From: Eurosta solidaginis
Taxonomy: Eukaryota > Arthropoda > Insecta > Diptera > Tephritidae
NCBI RefSeq assembly: GCF_040869045.1
Contig: NC_090319.1
Coordinates: forward strand, 173,326,645 to 173,390,644
Direction of reading: 5' to 3'
Length of the DNA stretch: 64,000 nucleotides
Position numbers and translations under genes: made by a program. Below are positions 12,182 to 23,100 of this stretch, one piece after another. The notes beneath the pieces were generated by a model that was not told the DNA's origin, searched no databases, and saw only the letters and a program-made list of their open reading frames with translations. Every line of letters begins with the position of its first letter. The stretch's first letter is position 1.

Positions 12182-12532
12182 TAGGGGGACACCTATTAGC
12201 ACCCCCGGAGCCAGACGCGGACGAAACCCTCGCATCGATTATCAATCGATGGCAGCGACACCTTTTGTCGACGATGGAAGACGGAATACCTCGTCGAACT
12301 TCAAAAAAGGAATAAATGGCGCCAACCTAAAGCAAACATGAAGCTTGACGATCTAGTCGTCAGAAAGGAAGACAACCTGCAACCCAATGAGTGGAGGCTC
12401 GGGAGGGTTATCAACCTCCATCCGGGATCGGATGTGCGAGTACGAGTAGTGGATCTCATGACGGCGAAGGGTAAGGTCACAAGACCCCTCATTAAACTCG
12501 TGCTACTCCCATCCAGCGAAGAGGATCAGTGA
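12182..12532 (+). pseudogene. BEL-1 integrase C-terminal remnant
   Basis: GGHLLAPPE at 12186 follows the deletion joint, then NRWQRH. After a frame change comes KLDDLVVRKEDNLQPNEWRLGRV with TRPLIKLVLLP, ending at 12532. This is the DUF5641-like tail of BEL/Pao integrases. The catalytic core is absent. Confidence 0.85.
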
Positions 12533-12791
12533 TCTAGAGAGGCGTAACCGCAGCCAGTCCCGAAACACACAACCTATGCCCCCCTTTTTCCCCCTCTTTT
12601 TTTAAACATAAAACCAGAAACCTACACCCAAAAAACAGTTCACATATCAAAGACAGCACCCCACATATTAATATTAAAAATCGGATGTCAAATATAATTT
12701 AATAGAATTTTGAGACTACAGAAACCGAGAACTCAGCTTCTCTAGAGAATCGAAAAACACTTGTACAAGAGAGAACAAATCGTATGCTCTG
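12533..12791 (+). other. BEL-1 3' flank up to the BEL-2 insertion
   Basis: A long pyrimidine run lies at about 12580-12603, followed by AT-rich sequence. It may be BEL-1 3' UTR and part of its 3' LTR, with the remainder displaced to 28562. The five bases CTCTG at 12787-12791 are the left TSD of BEL-2. Confidence 0.5.
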
Positions 12792-13425
12792 TGTTTTGCG
12801 GGGCAGTGTGGACCCGGGGAAGTCGGGCGTGTGTGTCGCAAATAAAAAGAAAGCAAAGAAAAGAATTAGGGCGAGTAATAACAAATGTATTCACGTTATA
12901 AACAATACAAATTCTCAGCTTTATTTATCATCAAAAAGGGAATTGCTTCACAAACTAATTCGAATTCAAAGTTCTTAAAATTGGTAATTACACATTCGTG
13001 CACGGCAAATGTTAGTGATATGACGACCACAAATTGTTGGATGAATTACAATTCAAAAATAGAAATATTGGTGGCTGATTGCCAGACAATTGCCAAGTGC
13101 AAATTCTAATGTTGAAAAATCGCAATTATTAAGAAGAATCACAATAGCAAGGTGCGATTATAGCGTAATTATATGCACAACCTATGAAAAGATACGTAAT
13201 ATGATAACTCATCTGTGAGATAGCTGCTGGCTCGTTGACGTTCCAAAATAGAAAGAAGGATGAAAACCGCGAACAAGTCCGCGGCACCTGCCGATAGCTA
13301 ACTTTCGTTGAGTTTTTCCCCTTCAAAGTTAGCTTTCAGCTGGTGTTAGCCGTTACCGGTAATAATAATAAAAACTAATGTGCGTGTTAGGGTGGTCCGA
13401 AATATTTAGGCTGGTGGCCTAAACA
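12792..13425 (-). repeat. BEL-2 3' LTR
   Basis: 634 bp; on the minus strand it starts TGTTTAGGCCACC and ends CGCAAAACA. A short palindrome (TTTAGGC...GCCTAAA) sits at its 5' end, and AATAAA occurs on the minus strand near 12915. Small ORFs inside it are not supported as genes. Confidence 0.93.
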
Positions 13426-13447
13426 TGCCGGCCCCCTTGCGGCGAGC
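13426..13447 (-). other. BEL-2 polypurine tract region
   Basis: On the minus strand CGCAAGGGGGCCGGCA directly precedes the 3' LTR. The same sequence precedes the BEL-4 3' LTR (58821-58836). It would prime plus-strand DNA synthesis. Confidence 0.75.
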
Positions 13448-13686
13448 AATTTGAAATTGGGTGAGTGCGCCAGCAGCCTTCCCAAGGCGGGATAAACTTA
13501 ACTAAAATTAAAAAATATGGTATGTATGTATAGGCGGATCGTCAGTACGCTCTCCGGCGGACATCCATGCTCGCAGTAACGCAGCCTCGCTGAACTGTGG
13601 ATGAAAAAGAGAAAAACGTTAGTGGTCAAGTACGTGGGGTTGCTTGGTTTTAATGCACTTTACTTATTGAATGGACAGATGCCTGA

Positions 13687-14874
13687 TTATTGCTGGTGGG
13701 CTCCCGACACTACCAACCCGAATATGGTGGCTTGAGTCAGCAGCCCGCCGACGGTCGACGGTGGTGTGCCGCTAACCATTAGGCTGGCGTAGACGTCGGC
13801 ACCTAGTGTGAGCCGGACTGGTGTAGACCGGTGGAAAGCTGGATCTGCCAGCTTCATGAATTGGAATGGCGTGGCTACCGATGGATCCAGCGTTGCTGTC
13901 GGACTAAGCCGTGAATATCGCGCCACCACTGTGGCCTGGGTTGTCACGGCTCCCGTTACCCCGTATTTCCCTCGCAGAACAAGCGTGCACTTCACATGAT
14001 AGGACGTGCCGGTACGCTCTAACCCGAGGTCCTTTGCGAGATTCGCATCTATGATTGAATTCGGAGCGCACGGATCGATAAGGGCGCGTACTGCGTGGAG
14101 CTTCCCTCCTGCTGCTATCCGAACGACCGCCGTTGGAGCTATGGCTACGAATGCACGTGTGATGGTCGTTGCTAGAGGCGTCTCCCGGAGGCGTCCTGTT
14201 CTGAAGCCGGTGGGCGTTGTTGGTTGGCGCGCGAGCGTGGTTACTTGGTTCCGCGCATTATACGGGGCCGCCCTACCAATTGAGCGGCGTGACGAGCGGG
14301 ACGGACGCGGTTCCGCGTCGCCACGGCGCCCCCCGGTAGAGCGGTGCGATGGGGGGAAAGGACGTGTCTCCCCGCCATCCCCGCGTTGTACGTTTGGAGG
14401 CTTCTCGTGTCGTAGGAGCGGTCGGAAACGTTGTGGTCCTGAACCGCCTTGTGGTGTCGTGGCTAGTGTCGCAGTAGGATCTTCCCGTCGTTCGATCTCT
14501 TCCTCGGCGACGTCCGCTTCCCACCACAGGGTTTGTTCCGTGACGTGGATGGATAGGGCTCCGTCGGAGCTCTCTTCGCCATCACTCTCGTGGGACGGTG
14601 GTGGAACGTCGTCGAGGTGTGTTGACGTGTGGTGCTGCTCGTTGCACCGATGACAGCGATCTTCGCTGGGACATGTCTTCCGTTGGTGGAATGGCGATAG
14701 GCAATTTGTGCAATATCTGAAATCTATGATCGTCTTTAGTCGATCCATGTTCTTCATGCCCCGGTAAATCGGGCAGAGCCTTATGCTGTGTGGCTTTTGA
14801 CATAGCCGGCAGGGGACGCTGAATGTGGTGCCGCGTGCCTCCGTCTTTGCGCGTTTGTGGGACAATCCGGTCAT
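13687..14874 (-). CDS. BEL-2 3' ORF: zinc knuckles plus retropepsin-like domain (DPC active site)
   Basis: An intact 395-residue ORF lies between the duplicated segment and the polypurine tract, where env would be. Residues 22-34 hold CRLC...C, 55-68 CTNC....H....C and 74-86 CHRC...HH...H, the same spacing as in BEL gag nucleocapsid. Then comes an acidic stretch, an Arg/Pro-rich linker (about 150-225), and a retropepsin-like domain from about 250 with HAVRALIDPCAPNSIIDANLA, where related proteases have ALIDSG, plus LTLGADVYASL and TIFGLVVSG near the end. DPC for DSG keeps the Asp but loses the usual Thr/Ser-Gly. The ORF stops after the protease-like fold. The bases before the ATG (gatattccag, then A-ATG) look like a splice acceptor, suggesting a spliced subgenomic mRNA. 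I infer RNA binding or a Gag-like role; catalysis is doubtful. Confidence 0.8.
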   Translation of the reverse strand: MTGLSHKRAKTEARGTTFSVPCRLCQKPHSIRLCPIYRGMKNMDRLKTIIDFRYCTNCLSPFHQRKTCPSEDRCHRCNEQHHTSTHLDDVPPPSHESDGEESSDGALSIHVTEQTLWWEADVAEEEIERREDPTATLATTPQGGSGPQRFRPLLRHEKPPNVQRGDGGETRPFPPSHRSTGGRRGDAEPRPSRSSRRSIGRAAPYNARNQVTTLARQPTTPTGFRTGRLRETPLATTITRAFVAIAPTAVVRIAAGGKLHAVRALIDPCAPNSIIDANLAKDLGLERTGTSYHVKCTLVLRGKYGVTGAVTTQATVVARYSRLSPTATLDPSVATPFQFMKLADPAFHRSTPVRLTLGADVYASLMVSGTPPSTVGGLLTQATIFGLVVSGAHQQ

Positions 14875-15886
14875 TCTGGAATATCAAATTGTTAGTAGAA
14901 CATTCGTAGATGCCCTTAGGTTGGGTGGCTTATGAGCGGAGACAAGGAGCTCAATTGGCTGAGTTTGTGGTTGGCGTACTCGGGATAAAGGGTTGTGTGG
15001 AACGCATAATCTTATGAAGTTATTATGTCGATGTAATGATGTGTTTGTAGTGGTTGAAACCACTGTTATATTTAATATAATTTTATTGAGATACGCCTAA
15101 AGGTATCTTTAATTTTGGTAAATATCCTCATCATAACGAAATTCTGATATTGAAAGCAGTCATTTTTTGCTGTTTGCCTAGTACAGGCAATATGCGGTAA
15201 TATACGCTACATTTGTGTAGCAGATGGTATCACGAGTTACCCGTGTATTTTCACGGCTCCTTGTAGTTGCCCTACAAAAATTTGATCACAAAACTCACCC
15301 ACGCCGATACAAATGTGGCTGTGAATATAACCTATGAATCCCTGTAAAATGACTAGTCAAATGACGCCGTGCATACAAATGTGCGACAAATGTGAAGAGG
15401 CCTTTACTCGCTGTCTGGGAACACTCTTTGTGTTGATTTGGGCCATGTTGTGTGAGAATCACAAATTGTGGTGTGTTTGTTGATTCCAACACAACCCTGG
15501 CGGGAATAGCCTACGCTAACGAGTGTGGCAATTTGTAGAGCTGTCAGCTGTTCACTCTTCCAATCGTTGGAATGAGACCGTTGTGCGGTGCTGCCCATTG
15601 CAATGTATTGATGCATAATGGTCATGTCATGAAGTATTTAGGGACAGCTTGCGTCTGAGTCCTGACGCGACATTAAATTTATAGTCTGTTCTAAAGGGTT
15701 TAATTTCTCCCCTGTTTGTAGCATCGAAAGCATAGATGACACTACTTTATTCCTGCTGGGATTTCAAGCTGACAGGACTGACGAAACCTTATCGGAACCT
15801 CAATACACAAAGGCAATTTCTATTATGAAAGCGAGACCACTATGGAGTGTGACATGTTTCTGTTTATGTTTTACATTTTAATTTTG
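14875..15886 (-). other. BEL-2 spacer before the 3' ORF
   Basis: About 1 kb with no recognisable protein on either strand. Several short chance ORFs occur (for example around 15295-15625). It lies between duplicated segment A and the 3' ORF. Confidence 0.5.
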
Positions 15887-16049
15887 CACTAACCTTTTTA
15901 ACAATGAAATCAATGCAAATAACCGGGAGAATTATTTCGGTCTCGAGTGGTTCACCCGTTTTTTTTTTCCACAAGAAAGTTGGTTTTGAGTGTGTCTTTA
16001 TGCACCAATTTGTCAAACTAAAACAAACCTTTCATTTATCGGAACCAAA

Positions 16050-17222
16050 ATAAAGTTTTTATTTTGGATCCCGCGGATCCGACTTGTAATGCATGGGGTC
16101 GCGCGCAATGTGTTTACGGCGTAAGAAAAGACAAAAGCAAATGTCATCGAGTGGCACCCTTGTTTCGTTCATTCAAAATGTCATTCATTCATGGAAATGA
16201 GTATACAGGCATTTTGAATGAATTTTCATTACGATGGATAAACGTATGATGGGTAAGTATACTAGTATCGTTCCTTTTTTATAATCTTATAAATTTTCTA
16301 ATTTCTTATTCTTTTATTTCATTTCAGGTACTCTTTTTATTTCATTTCAGGTACACCGCTACAAATTAATGAAAAGTTGGATACAAATACCAACACGTTG
16401 CGAATGGGAAGTCATGCAACGTAATATGAGCGGTCCAGCGGCGTTAACGAAACCATACAGCTAATTAGAGCAAGTCTTCACCCTACCTCCAAATAATGAT
16501 TGGTGTAAACCAATCGATGGTTTCACCCATATATTTAGTCTACTGGTTGCTATGACAAGTATCCAGCTGTAATTAGGCTCCCTGAAAGTGTGCAAATCAT
16601 TTTCAATGGAGAATCGCACAAAGGTGGATGTAGCATATACGAAAACGTGGGCCGATGTTGCATTTACCAAGGGGGGTGGCGTCACGCCGGGTCAGTGCGA
16701 AATAACAGAACCAACAACAACCGTTTCGGGATGTAATATTACCATAAAATTAGTTGAAGGAGGCAAAGGTATTACGGGCATTCGAAAAACGGGCTACACT
16801 CAATACGTGGAGTATTTACAAGTAGACAGAATGGGGCTGTGGAAGAGGCAGATCACGTGATTCAGCACATGCAAAGCAAGAACAAACAAGTAGAATAAGT
16901 ACCGACCCAAGCCGCAGTAATATCATGCTAAGCGGTGCTGATAATGCTGATATAAAAACGAGACCATATTGGAACGTTTAAATAAACGTAACAAAGAACG
17001 TCAAAACCGGGCTATATGTTAAACTACAGCAACGTAATAACGAGAATGTACAATTGGGGGGCGCCGATTATTTTGCATTTACATTCGCTGAACGGGTGCG
17101 TGCAATAGAGGAACAGTTGCAGGGAATAATTGAAGGTGCAGATGCTGCTGCTACAAAACTATCAGCTCCTATCGCCAACACTAATAACCCTGATTCGACA
17201 TGCCTCTTCGCTGATATATAAC
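16050..17222 (+). other. unrecognised protein-like sequence with an intron-like GT-AG (copy A)
   Basis: On the plus strand, opposite to E(bx), there are open pieces: 16064-16249 (CNAWGRAQCVYGVRKDKS), then a GTAAGTAT...TTTCAG intron-like stretch (about 16251-16350, with the acceptor sequence duplicated), then LMKSWIQIPTRCEWEVMQRN. The longest piece is 16588-16860 (AYTKTWADVAFTKGGGVTPGQ, KLVEGGKGITG, QVDRMGLWKRQIT), and then GGADYFAFTFAERVRAIEEQ at about 17058-17120. Composition looks like real protein but I do not recognise it. It may be a second captured host fragment or another part of the same transcript joined in inverted orientation. Confidence 0.45.
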
Positions 17223-17237
17223 CAATACCAAGCAAAC

Positions 17238-18793
17238 AATATTCTGTTGGACGACGTGCTTCTGATACAGTTTTGCGCAGGTTCTATTTCATGAAACGCC
17301 AGTTTGGTATCATAAACGCTGTTGGTATGCTATCTTCAAAATTAATAACGTTTGACGCACTGTTTGTATAATGCTATCCAAACTACCCATTGTTGTACCA
17401 ATCCACTTAAATTCTGATGCGGTAGTCACTGAAAATTTGTGTGATAAATGTCGACGTTTATCGCGCTGTTCGTTGCGTTGTGGCTTATTCAACGCAATTG
17501 GATTTGATGGATATTGATTTATGTAATTTTCAAAACCATGTTCTATAACCAATTTAAGATGTGAAAATTCCTTTGTGTTCCGACTTGTTTTTAGGCGTGT
17601 CATTTTGTTGTCTCCACCGCCGCCGCTGATGGCATTTGCACTTATATCAACATCTTCATCATTCGTGCCACGCCTTAATGCCCACGTTTGCTTCTTTTCT
17701 TCGTCCATATATGACAGTCTTTGATATTTGTTATGCTCTTCTGTTATGGATTCTGTTAATGTCATCTGTCGTACAATCTCATCTTTCCGCTCAGTAATTT
17801 GATTATAGAGTGCAGCTTCTAAGTCATCCTTATCGAGTATGCCCAATAGTAGTTCTAGTTTTGATTCTGTACTATAATCCCAAATTTTGTCATCATATGC
17901 AGGTTGGCCTTCAACGAATGTTCTACGTGCTATGAACCAAAGTTTACGTCCATGTCGATCCGAGACAAGTATCATTCCTTATGGGTACGCCTTGTTCCTC
18001 TTGTGGCAATACACAATCCACAACACCACTAACTTTATGCGATTTACATGAATTACACCGCCAATCGTCAGTTGGTATATCATGCAATGGTGGATCGACA
18101 CATTCCAGATGGTAAACAGCAGGGCATGTTGCGCCGCATAATAGATCGCCTAATCTAGACATCTACGACGATGATCATCGTAATGAATTGGACTCTCTTG
18201 TAACATTACGTCTCGTATAGCATTGCTTGTAAAATTGATTGGTTAAAGATTGTAAAACTATAGTACGATCGTTAACACACGTAAATGGATAATCGCCAGC
18301 AGCACATAAAATATTATATACTTCGCGACTAAAAATTATATCGCTCTCTACATAGCTACGTAATACCTCCGGCCATGTGATGCCATTAATTAGATAGGAA
18401 ACTTATATTCACCGTATCTTTTGGATCGAGTGGTCCAAAGGTGAGTTCCCTGAAGGAACAAAGTGAGTTCCCTGAAGATTTTCTTCACGTAAAAAATGCC
18501 TTCACTAACATAAGATGTACGTCTGCAATTGGTGCACTTTGTTCGTCACTTGTCAATGCAGCGCAAAAATCCTCAAAACGAAATGGTGATAAGCGTATTA
18601 AATGACGAAAACGTCGTAATACTGCATATACGCTCAATGCCTTGATTATTAAGTCATGTTTCATTAATAAATTGGCAGAAGATTCCGGCAATACCAATGG
18701 CTCATATTCACGATCTGGTAGCCAAATGGGGTCTAGACTTGGTGGCCGCGCTTCGAAATTGGAGTCGAATCTACTGCGCTCGGAGGACGACAT
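17238..18793 (-). pseudogene. E(bx): captured E(bx)/Nurf301 fragment, copy A
   Basis: Nurf301 is the large subunit of the NURF chromatin-remodelling complex. In order on the minus strand: a DDT-domain part (18793-18485) with LRRFRHLIRLSPFRFEDFCAAL and SAPIADVHLMLVKA; then frame-broken GPLDPKDTVNI and GITWPEVLRSYVESD; then IHYDDHRRRCL joined to a PHD finger, CPAVYHLECVDPP and SHKVSGVVDCVLPQEEQGV (18162-17944); then DRHGRKLWFIARR, QITERKDEIVRQM and NPIALNKPQRNEQRDKRRH (17975-17310); then ARRPTEY at about 17240. The order follows the host protein without visible introns. At least three frame breaks occur, and a 16-bp direct repeat (agtgagttccctgaag) lies near 18441-18478. This is a captured cDNA-like fragment, not the functional gene. 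Confidence 0.88.
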
Positions 18794-19160
18794 ATGAGTA
18801 TCTACCAGTGCTATCAGAATACAAGCACCCCGATGTGGTCGGAATTGCTTTACTCAAGGACTAGTGCTGAGGTAAGTAGGTAGTAATGATAGCTAAAATC
18901 ACCTTAATTTCAAAAGCAGTTAATTTAACAGGTGGAACAACGTTGACAAAACAACTACCTCAAATGCTACTACAGCCAAACCACAGGAACGTGCAGAACC
19001 TGCGCACCACATGACGGAGATTGATACGCCAAATGGATTTAAAGGTATGATGGTAAACTATATTACGTTAAGGTAATAAAATATTAGCAGCCCAATTCCC
19101 TTCTCCCCTTCCTCGTATTCTAAATAGAAATTCCTTGTGAGTTTTCTTTCACGTCTCCCT

Positions 19161-20161
19161 TTCCTCCTATTCTGAACAATGTTCGAAAAGGAGGAAACCA
19201 GTTATGGGAGAAGAGTAGGTATTATGACTGTGAGGGAGAGGGATATTTCCTTGCCATCATAGGAGTTTTTCCACTAGTTAAAGGGAATGCATCAAAATAG
19301 TTAAAGGAAATTGGTTCTTTTAAGAAAGAACACTTAATTGTACAAATGTGTGCTAAAATATGTATTTGCCTTGTACCACAATGTTCTCACTGTTAATACA
19401 ACCGCATCAACAACCACAATATTCTTTATTTTAAGTCGAAAAGTATCATAAGCAACGGAAGAGCTCTTTATAAAAATAACAGTCGCTTAAGCCCGGTAGA
19501 GCTCTTTGTATACTTGATGTAGCCATCCAGAAATTGCGCAAGGATTTTAAGAAGGCTTAATTAGATTTTTGTATATGGCGAAGGGCGAGCTCAACTCGAC
19601 ATGGCCGCCAGAAATGTGCCTTGCAGAATGAGAGCAGGCCTCTCCGGCGGATTTGTGTTATCCCGCCGTCTCCTTCTTATGCTCCTCAGTTGATGTTGCT
19701 GTGGCACCAATTCATTACTCATTTCACATGAAATGCAATAATGTGCGTGGTTTACACCTTATTTCTTAACTTCAAACAAATTAGCAACAATCATTAGACC
19801 TTACAAAATTTTTTTTTTTTTTTTTTAAACAAAATAAGAAATGCGCAATGAGATTTCAATTGACAAAACAGCTGACTTCGAAAATTCGAAATTCCTATTC
19901 CCCAATTTTTCTTCTCCCTAGGAGAAAAGATATGTAGATGTTTTAAGACAAAATCATGATTATTGATTCACTGGTATTCTGTGGCAGATAGCGGATCTGC
20001 GGTAGGGTTCTGTTGGCCTCGTTCGGGGTGAACGAGAGCGGGTTTAAGTGGGTTGTTGACTTCCTTCGGGATGAACGAGAGCTGGGTTAAGCGGGTTGTA
20101 GGCCTCGTTCAGGGTGAACGAGAGCTGGGTTATACGGGTTGTTGGTTATAACGGTTGGGAG
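19161..20161 (-). other. 3' flank of the BEL-2 pol unit
   Basis: Non-coding. Notable: inverted TTTCCTCC / GGAGGAAA near 19160-19200, a long T run near 19808-19826, and the 43-bp repeats at 20012-20154. It joins duplicated segment A at 19160/19161. Confidence 0.5.
20012..20154. repeat. three-copy 43-bp tandem repeat with internal hairpin
   Basis: Three diverged units, each built on CTCGTTCRGGGTGAACGAGAG followed by YGGGTTWAGYGGGTTGT. The first and third units contain the palindrome CTCGTTC...GAACGAG with a 5-base loop. It lies just past the pol stop codon. Confidence 0.75.
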
Positions 20162-23100
20162 TTACAAGTCTCCCTCACCCTCACTGGAGGGTGGTAGTAG
20201 GACCAATTTCGTTATTGGTCGGGTGGTTTGTCCTCTTGCCGTATCAAGTTCGACGACTCGAACTCGGTTATCGGGGCCATAATGGAGGTTGGCTATCCGA
20301 CCTAGTCTCCATTCGTTGGGGGGCAGATTGTCCTCTTTAATAACGACTAAGTCCCCCGGTTTGAGATTCGATTGTGGATGCTTCCACTTAACGCGCTTCT
20401 GCAGTTCGGTGAGGTACTCCGTTTTCCACCGCTTGCAGAAGGTTTGATGCAGCGTCTTAAGTTTTTCCCATCGATTGACGAGTGAGGCGCGATTCTCGCT
20501 GACGTCAATCTCGGGTGGCGCTAGTAGGTGGCCCCCGACTAGGAAGTGCCCGGGGGTGAGTGGCTCCAGGTTGGACGGGTCATTGGAAGATGGGCTTAGG
20601 GGTCGGGAGTTGAGACAGGATTCAATCCTACACAGGAGGGTGCTGAACTCCTCTAGAGTAAATTTATGATCCAATGCGATCTTTCTGAAATGGGTTTTGA
20701 AACTCTTGACTCCCGCTTCCCACAGTCCGCCCATATGAGGAGCAGCTGCTGGTATGAAATGCCATGTAAGGGTTTGGTGGGCATATTTAGAGAGGGTTTG
20801 GTTGCGCGCATCAACGAGGAATGCCTTGACCTCTGAGCGGAGAGCCCTCGACGCACCGACAAAGTTCGTTCCGTTGTCGGAATAGAGGTTTTTCGGGCAT
20901 CCTCGTCTGGAGACAAACCGACTAAATGCTGCTAGAAACGCGGCGGTGCTGAGGTCGCTAGTCGCCTCTAAGTGGACCGCCTTAGTCGCAAAGCAGACGA
21001 ATAGGCAGACGTAACCCTTGGACATGCGGCATCCTCTTCCGCTGTAAGACTTGATGTCAAACGGTCCTGCGAAATCCACCCCGGTGTTGGTAAATGCCCG
21101 GCTAAAGGTAGTGCGTTCCGCAGGGAGGGTTCCCATGAGTTGCGTCGGGGAACGTTTGCGGAATAGCGTACAGGCCTTGCAGTTGTGGATGATGGATCGG
21201 ATCATGTTTTTGACCCGAGGTATCCAATACTGCGTGCGTAGGAGCCGCAGCATTAGTTGGTTTCCACCATGTATGGAAATGGTGTGGACAAACTGGACTA
21301 GGAGACGGGTGAGTCGGCAGGCGTACGGGAGGATTATCGGGTGACGCTCGTCGACGGGAACGTCTCTGGATGCGTTGAGACGACCCCCCACTCGAAGGAC
21401 ATTATCTTCGTCGATAAAGGGGTTTAGAGAGAGGATCTCGCTTTTGGTCGCGATGGGTTTCCTAGTTCTCAGAGAGCTTATTTCTTCGGCATAGTGGTTG
21501 ATTTGGGATATCCTTATGAGGCGGCTAGTCGTAGCCTTGATTTCGTCGGGCGAGATCTGGTGAGACTCTGCTTTAAAGGACATTTTAGTTTTTGGATGGG
21601 TTCTATTGGCGAATCTTATAACGTAGGAGATTACCCGCAATGCCCTTGATAGATCGGAAAACCGATCAAGAACATCCTCGCTATTGTTGATGTTCGTTGC
21701 TACATGCACTTGCACTCGTTTTTCTTCGATGTTTGTGTGGTACTCCTGTTCGCCCTGAGATGGCCATTTCGATTTGCCTTCTGGCAGCCAAGAAGGTCCC
21801 TGCCACCACAAAGAGTTGTCGACTAGGTCCGTGGCTGGAAGTCCTCTGCTGGCTAAATCCGCTGGATTTGATGCGGACTCGACATGATGCCATGCTTTAG
21901 TCCCTACCTTCTCGACGATTTTCGTTACCCTGTGAGCTACAAATGTTGACCAGGAACACGGGGGTTTTCGAATCCATGCGAGGACGATGGTCGAATCTGT
22001 CCATAGGTGCATGTTAAATGTACCTAAGTTCAGGTTCTCCATCACAGTTTCCAAAGTTTCTGCCAGCAAGACGGCACCGCATAACTCCAATCGTGGTAAT
22101 GAAATTGTTTTTACTGGTGCCACCCTCGTTTTCGCCATGAGTAGACTAACGTATGCCCTATCGTTGATCTTAGCTCGCACGTAAACCGTAGCCGCGTAGG
22201 CTTTTTCGGACGCGTCACAGAAGCCGTGAATTTCTATATCGTTGGTTGGGGTGAAGTGCACCCACCGAGGTATACGAATCCGGTTAATGGCGGGGTACTC
22301 CTGCATGAAGGTTTGCCACCGATCTAGAGTGATTGTGGATACCGGTTCATCCCAATCCGTCCCCTCCAGCCAAATGTTCTGCATTAATATCTTAGCTACG
22401 ATGATAACTGGAGCAAGCCAGCCTAAAGGGTCGAAGAGTTTGGCGATGGCAGATAGGATCGCCCTTTTTGTTAAGATGTCCTGGTTTTCGATTGGTTTAG
22501 CTGTAAAATAGAAATAGTCGGAATGCGCGTTCCAACGGATGCCTAGGGTTTTTACCATGCTCGCGTCCTCGAATTCCAGAAAGTCTTCCGTAAGCCTGTG
22601 AGGTTTGGGTATGCCCTGTAGTATCCTACTGCAATTAGATGTCCACTTTCGCAGAGGGAATCCTGCTGACTTTAATGCAGCTGTGATTTCATCGCGGGCC
22701 GTGATTGCTGCCTCGATGCTATGTCCCCCTGCAAGGACGTCATCGACGTACATACTGTTTCGCAAGATGTGCGCTGCGGTTGGCAGAGACGCCTCGACGT
22801 CATCAGAAAGTTGATGTAGGGTTCTGATCGCTAGATAGGGGGCACAATTTACCCCAAAGGTTACCGTGTTGAGTTCAAACACGCTGACAGGGTCCTCTGC
22901 TTTGAGTCGAAAAACTATTCTTTGGTATTGGGTTTGATTTTCCTTTACCCAAATTTGCCTGTACATCTTCTCAATGTCGCTATTGAAGACGTACTTGTAG
23001 AATCTCCATCGGAGGAGCAGTATTGTTAAGTCGGATTGAAGTACTGGGCCGGTGTGTAGAACATCGTTCAGGCTTGTGCCATTGGATGTCGGGCATGACG

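Larger units (their letters stand above)
5575..12791 (+). mobile_element. BEL-1: decayed BEL/Pao LTR retrotransposon, split by Transib
   Basis: Gag, protease, RT, RNase H and integrase-C-terminal remnants occur in BEL/Pao order on the plus strand. The element is broken by many stops and frameshifts, by the Transib insertion at 8100-11469, and by a deletion at about 12181 that fuses early RNase H to the integrase C-terminus. Its LTRs are not identified. BEL-2 is inserted at 12792, so the original right-hand continuation would resume at 28562. Confidence 0.8.
15887..19160 (-). repeat. BEL-2 duplicated segment, copy A (3,274 bp)
   Basis: Matches 24518-27791 base for base in register (offset 8,631, no net indel). 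I noticed about five substitutions on reading (for example near 17110, 17700, 18060, 18107 and 18665). The left junction shares CAC with copy B before divergence; the right junction ends CACGTCTCCCT. It contains a minus-strand E(bx) piece and an unrecognised plus-strand part. Confidence 0.93.

Noticed and set aside
12784..13326. Small ORFs inside the BEL-2 LTRs
   Set aside because: AT-rich chance frames within LTR sequence; no homology or start context.
14006..14653. A 215-codon plus-strand ORF
   Set aside because: It is the antisense shadow of the GC-rich, Arg-rich zinc-knuckle/protease-like ORF on the minus strand, which has recognisable motifs.
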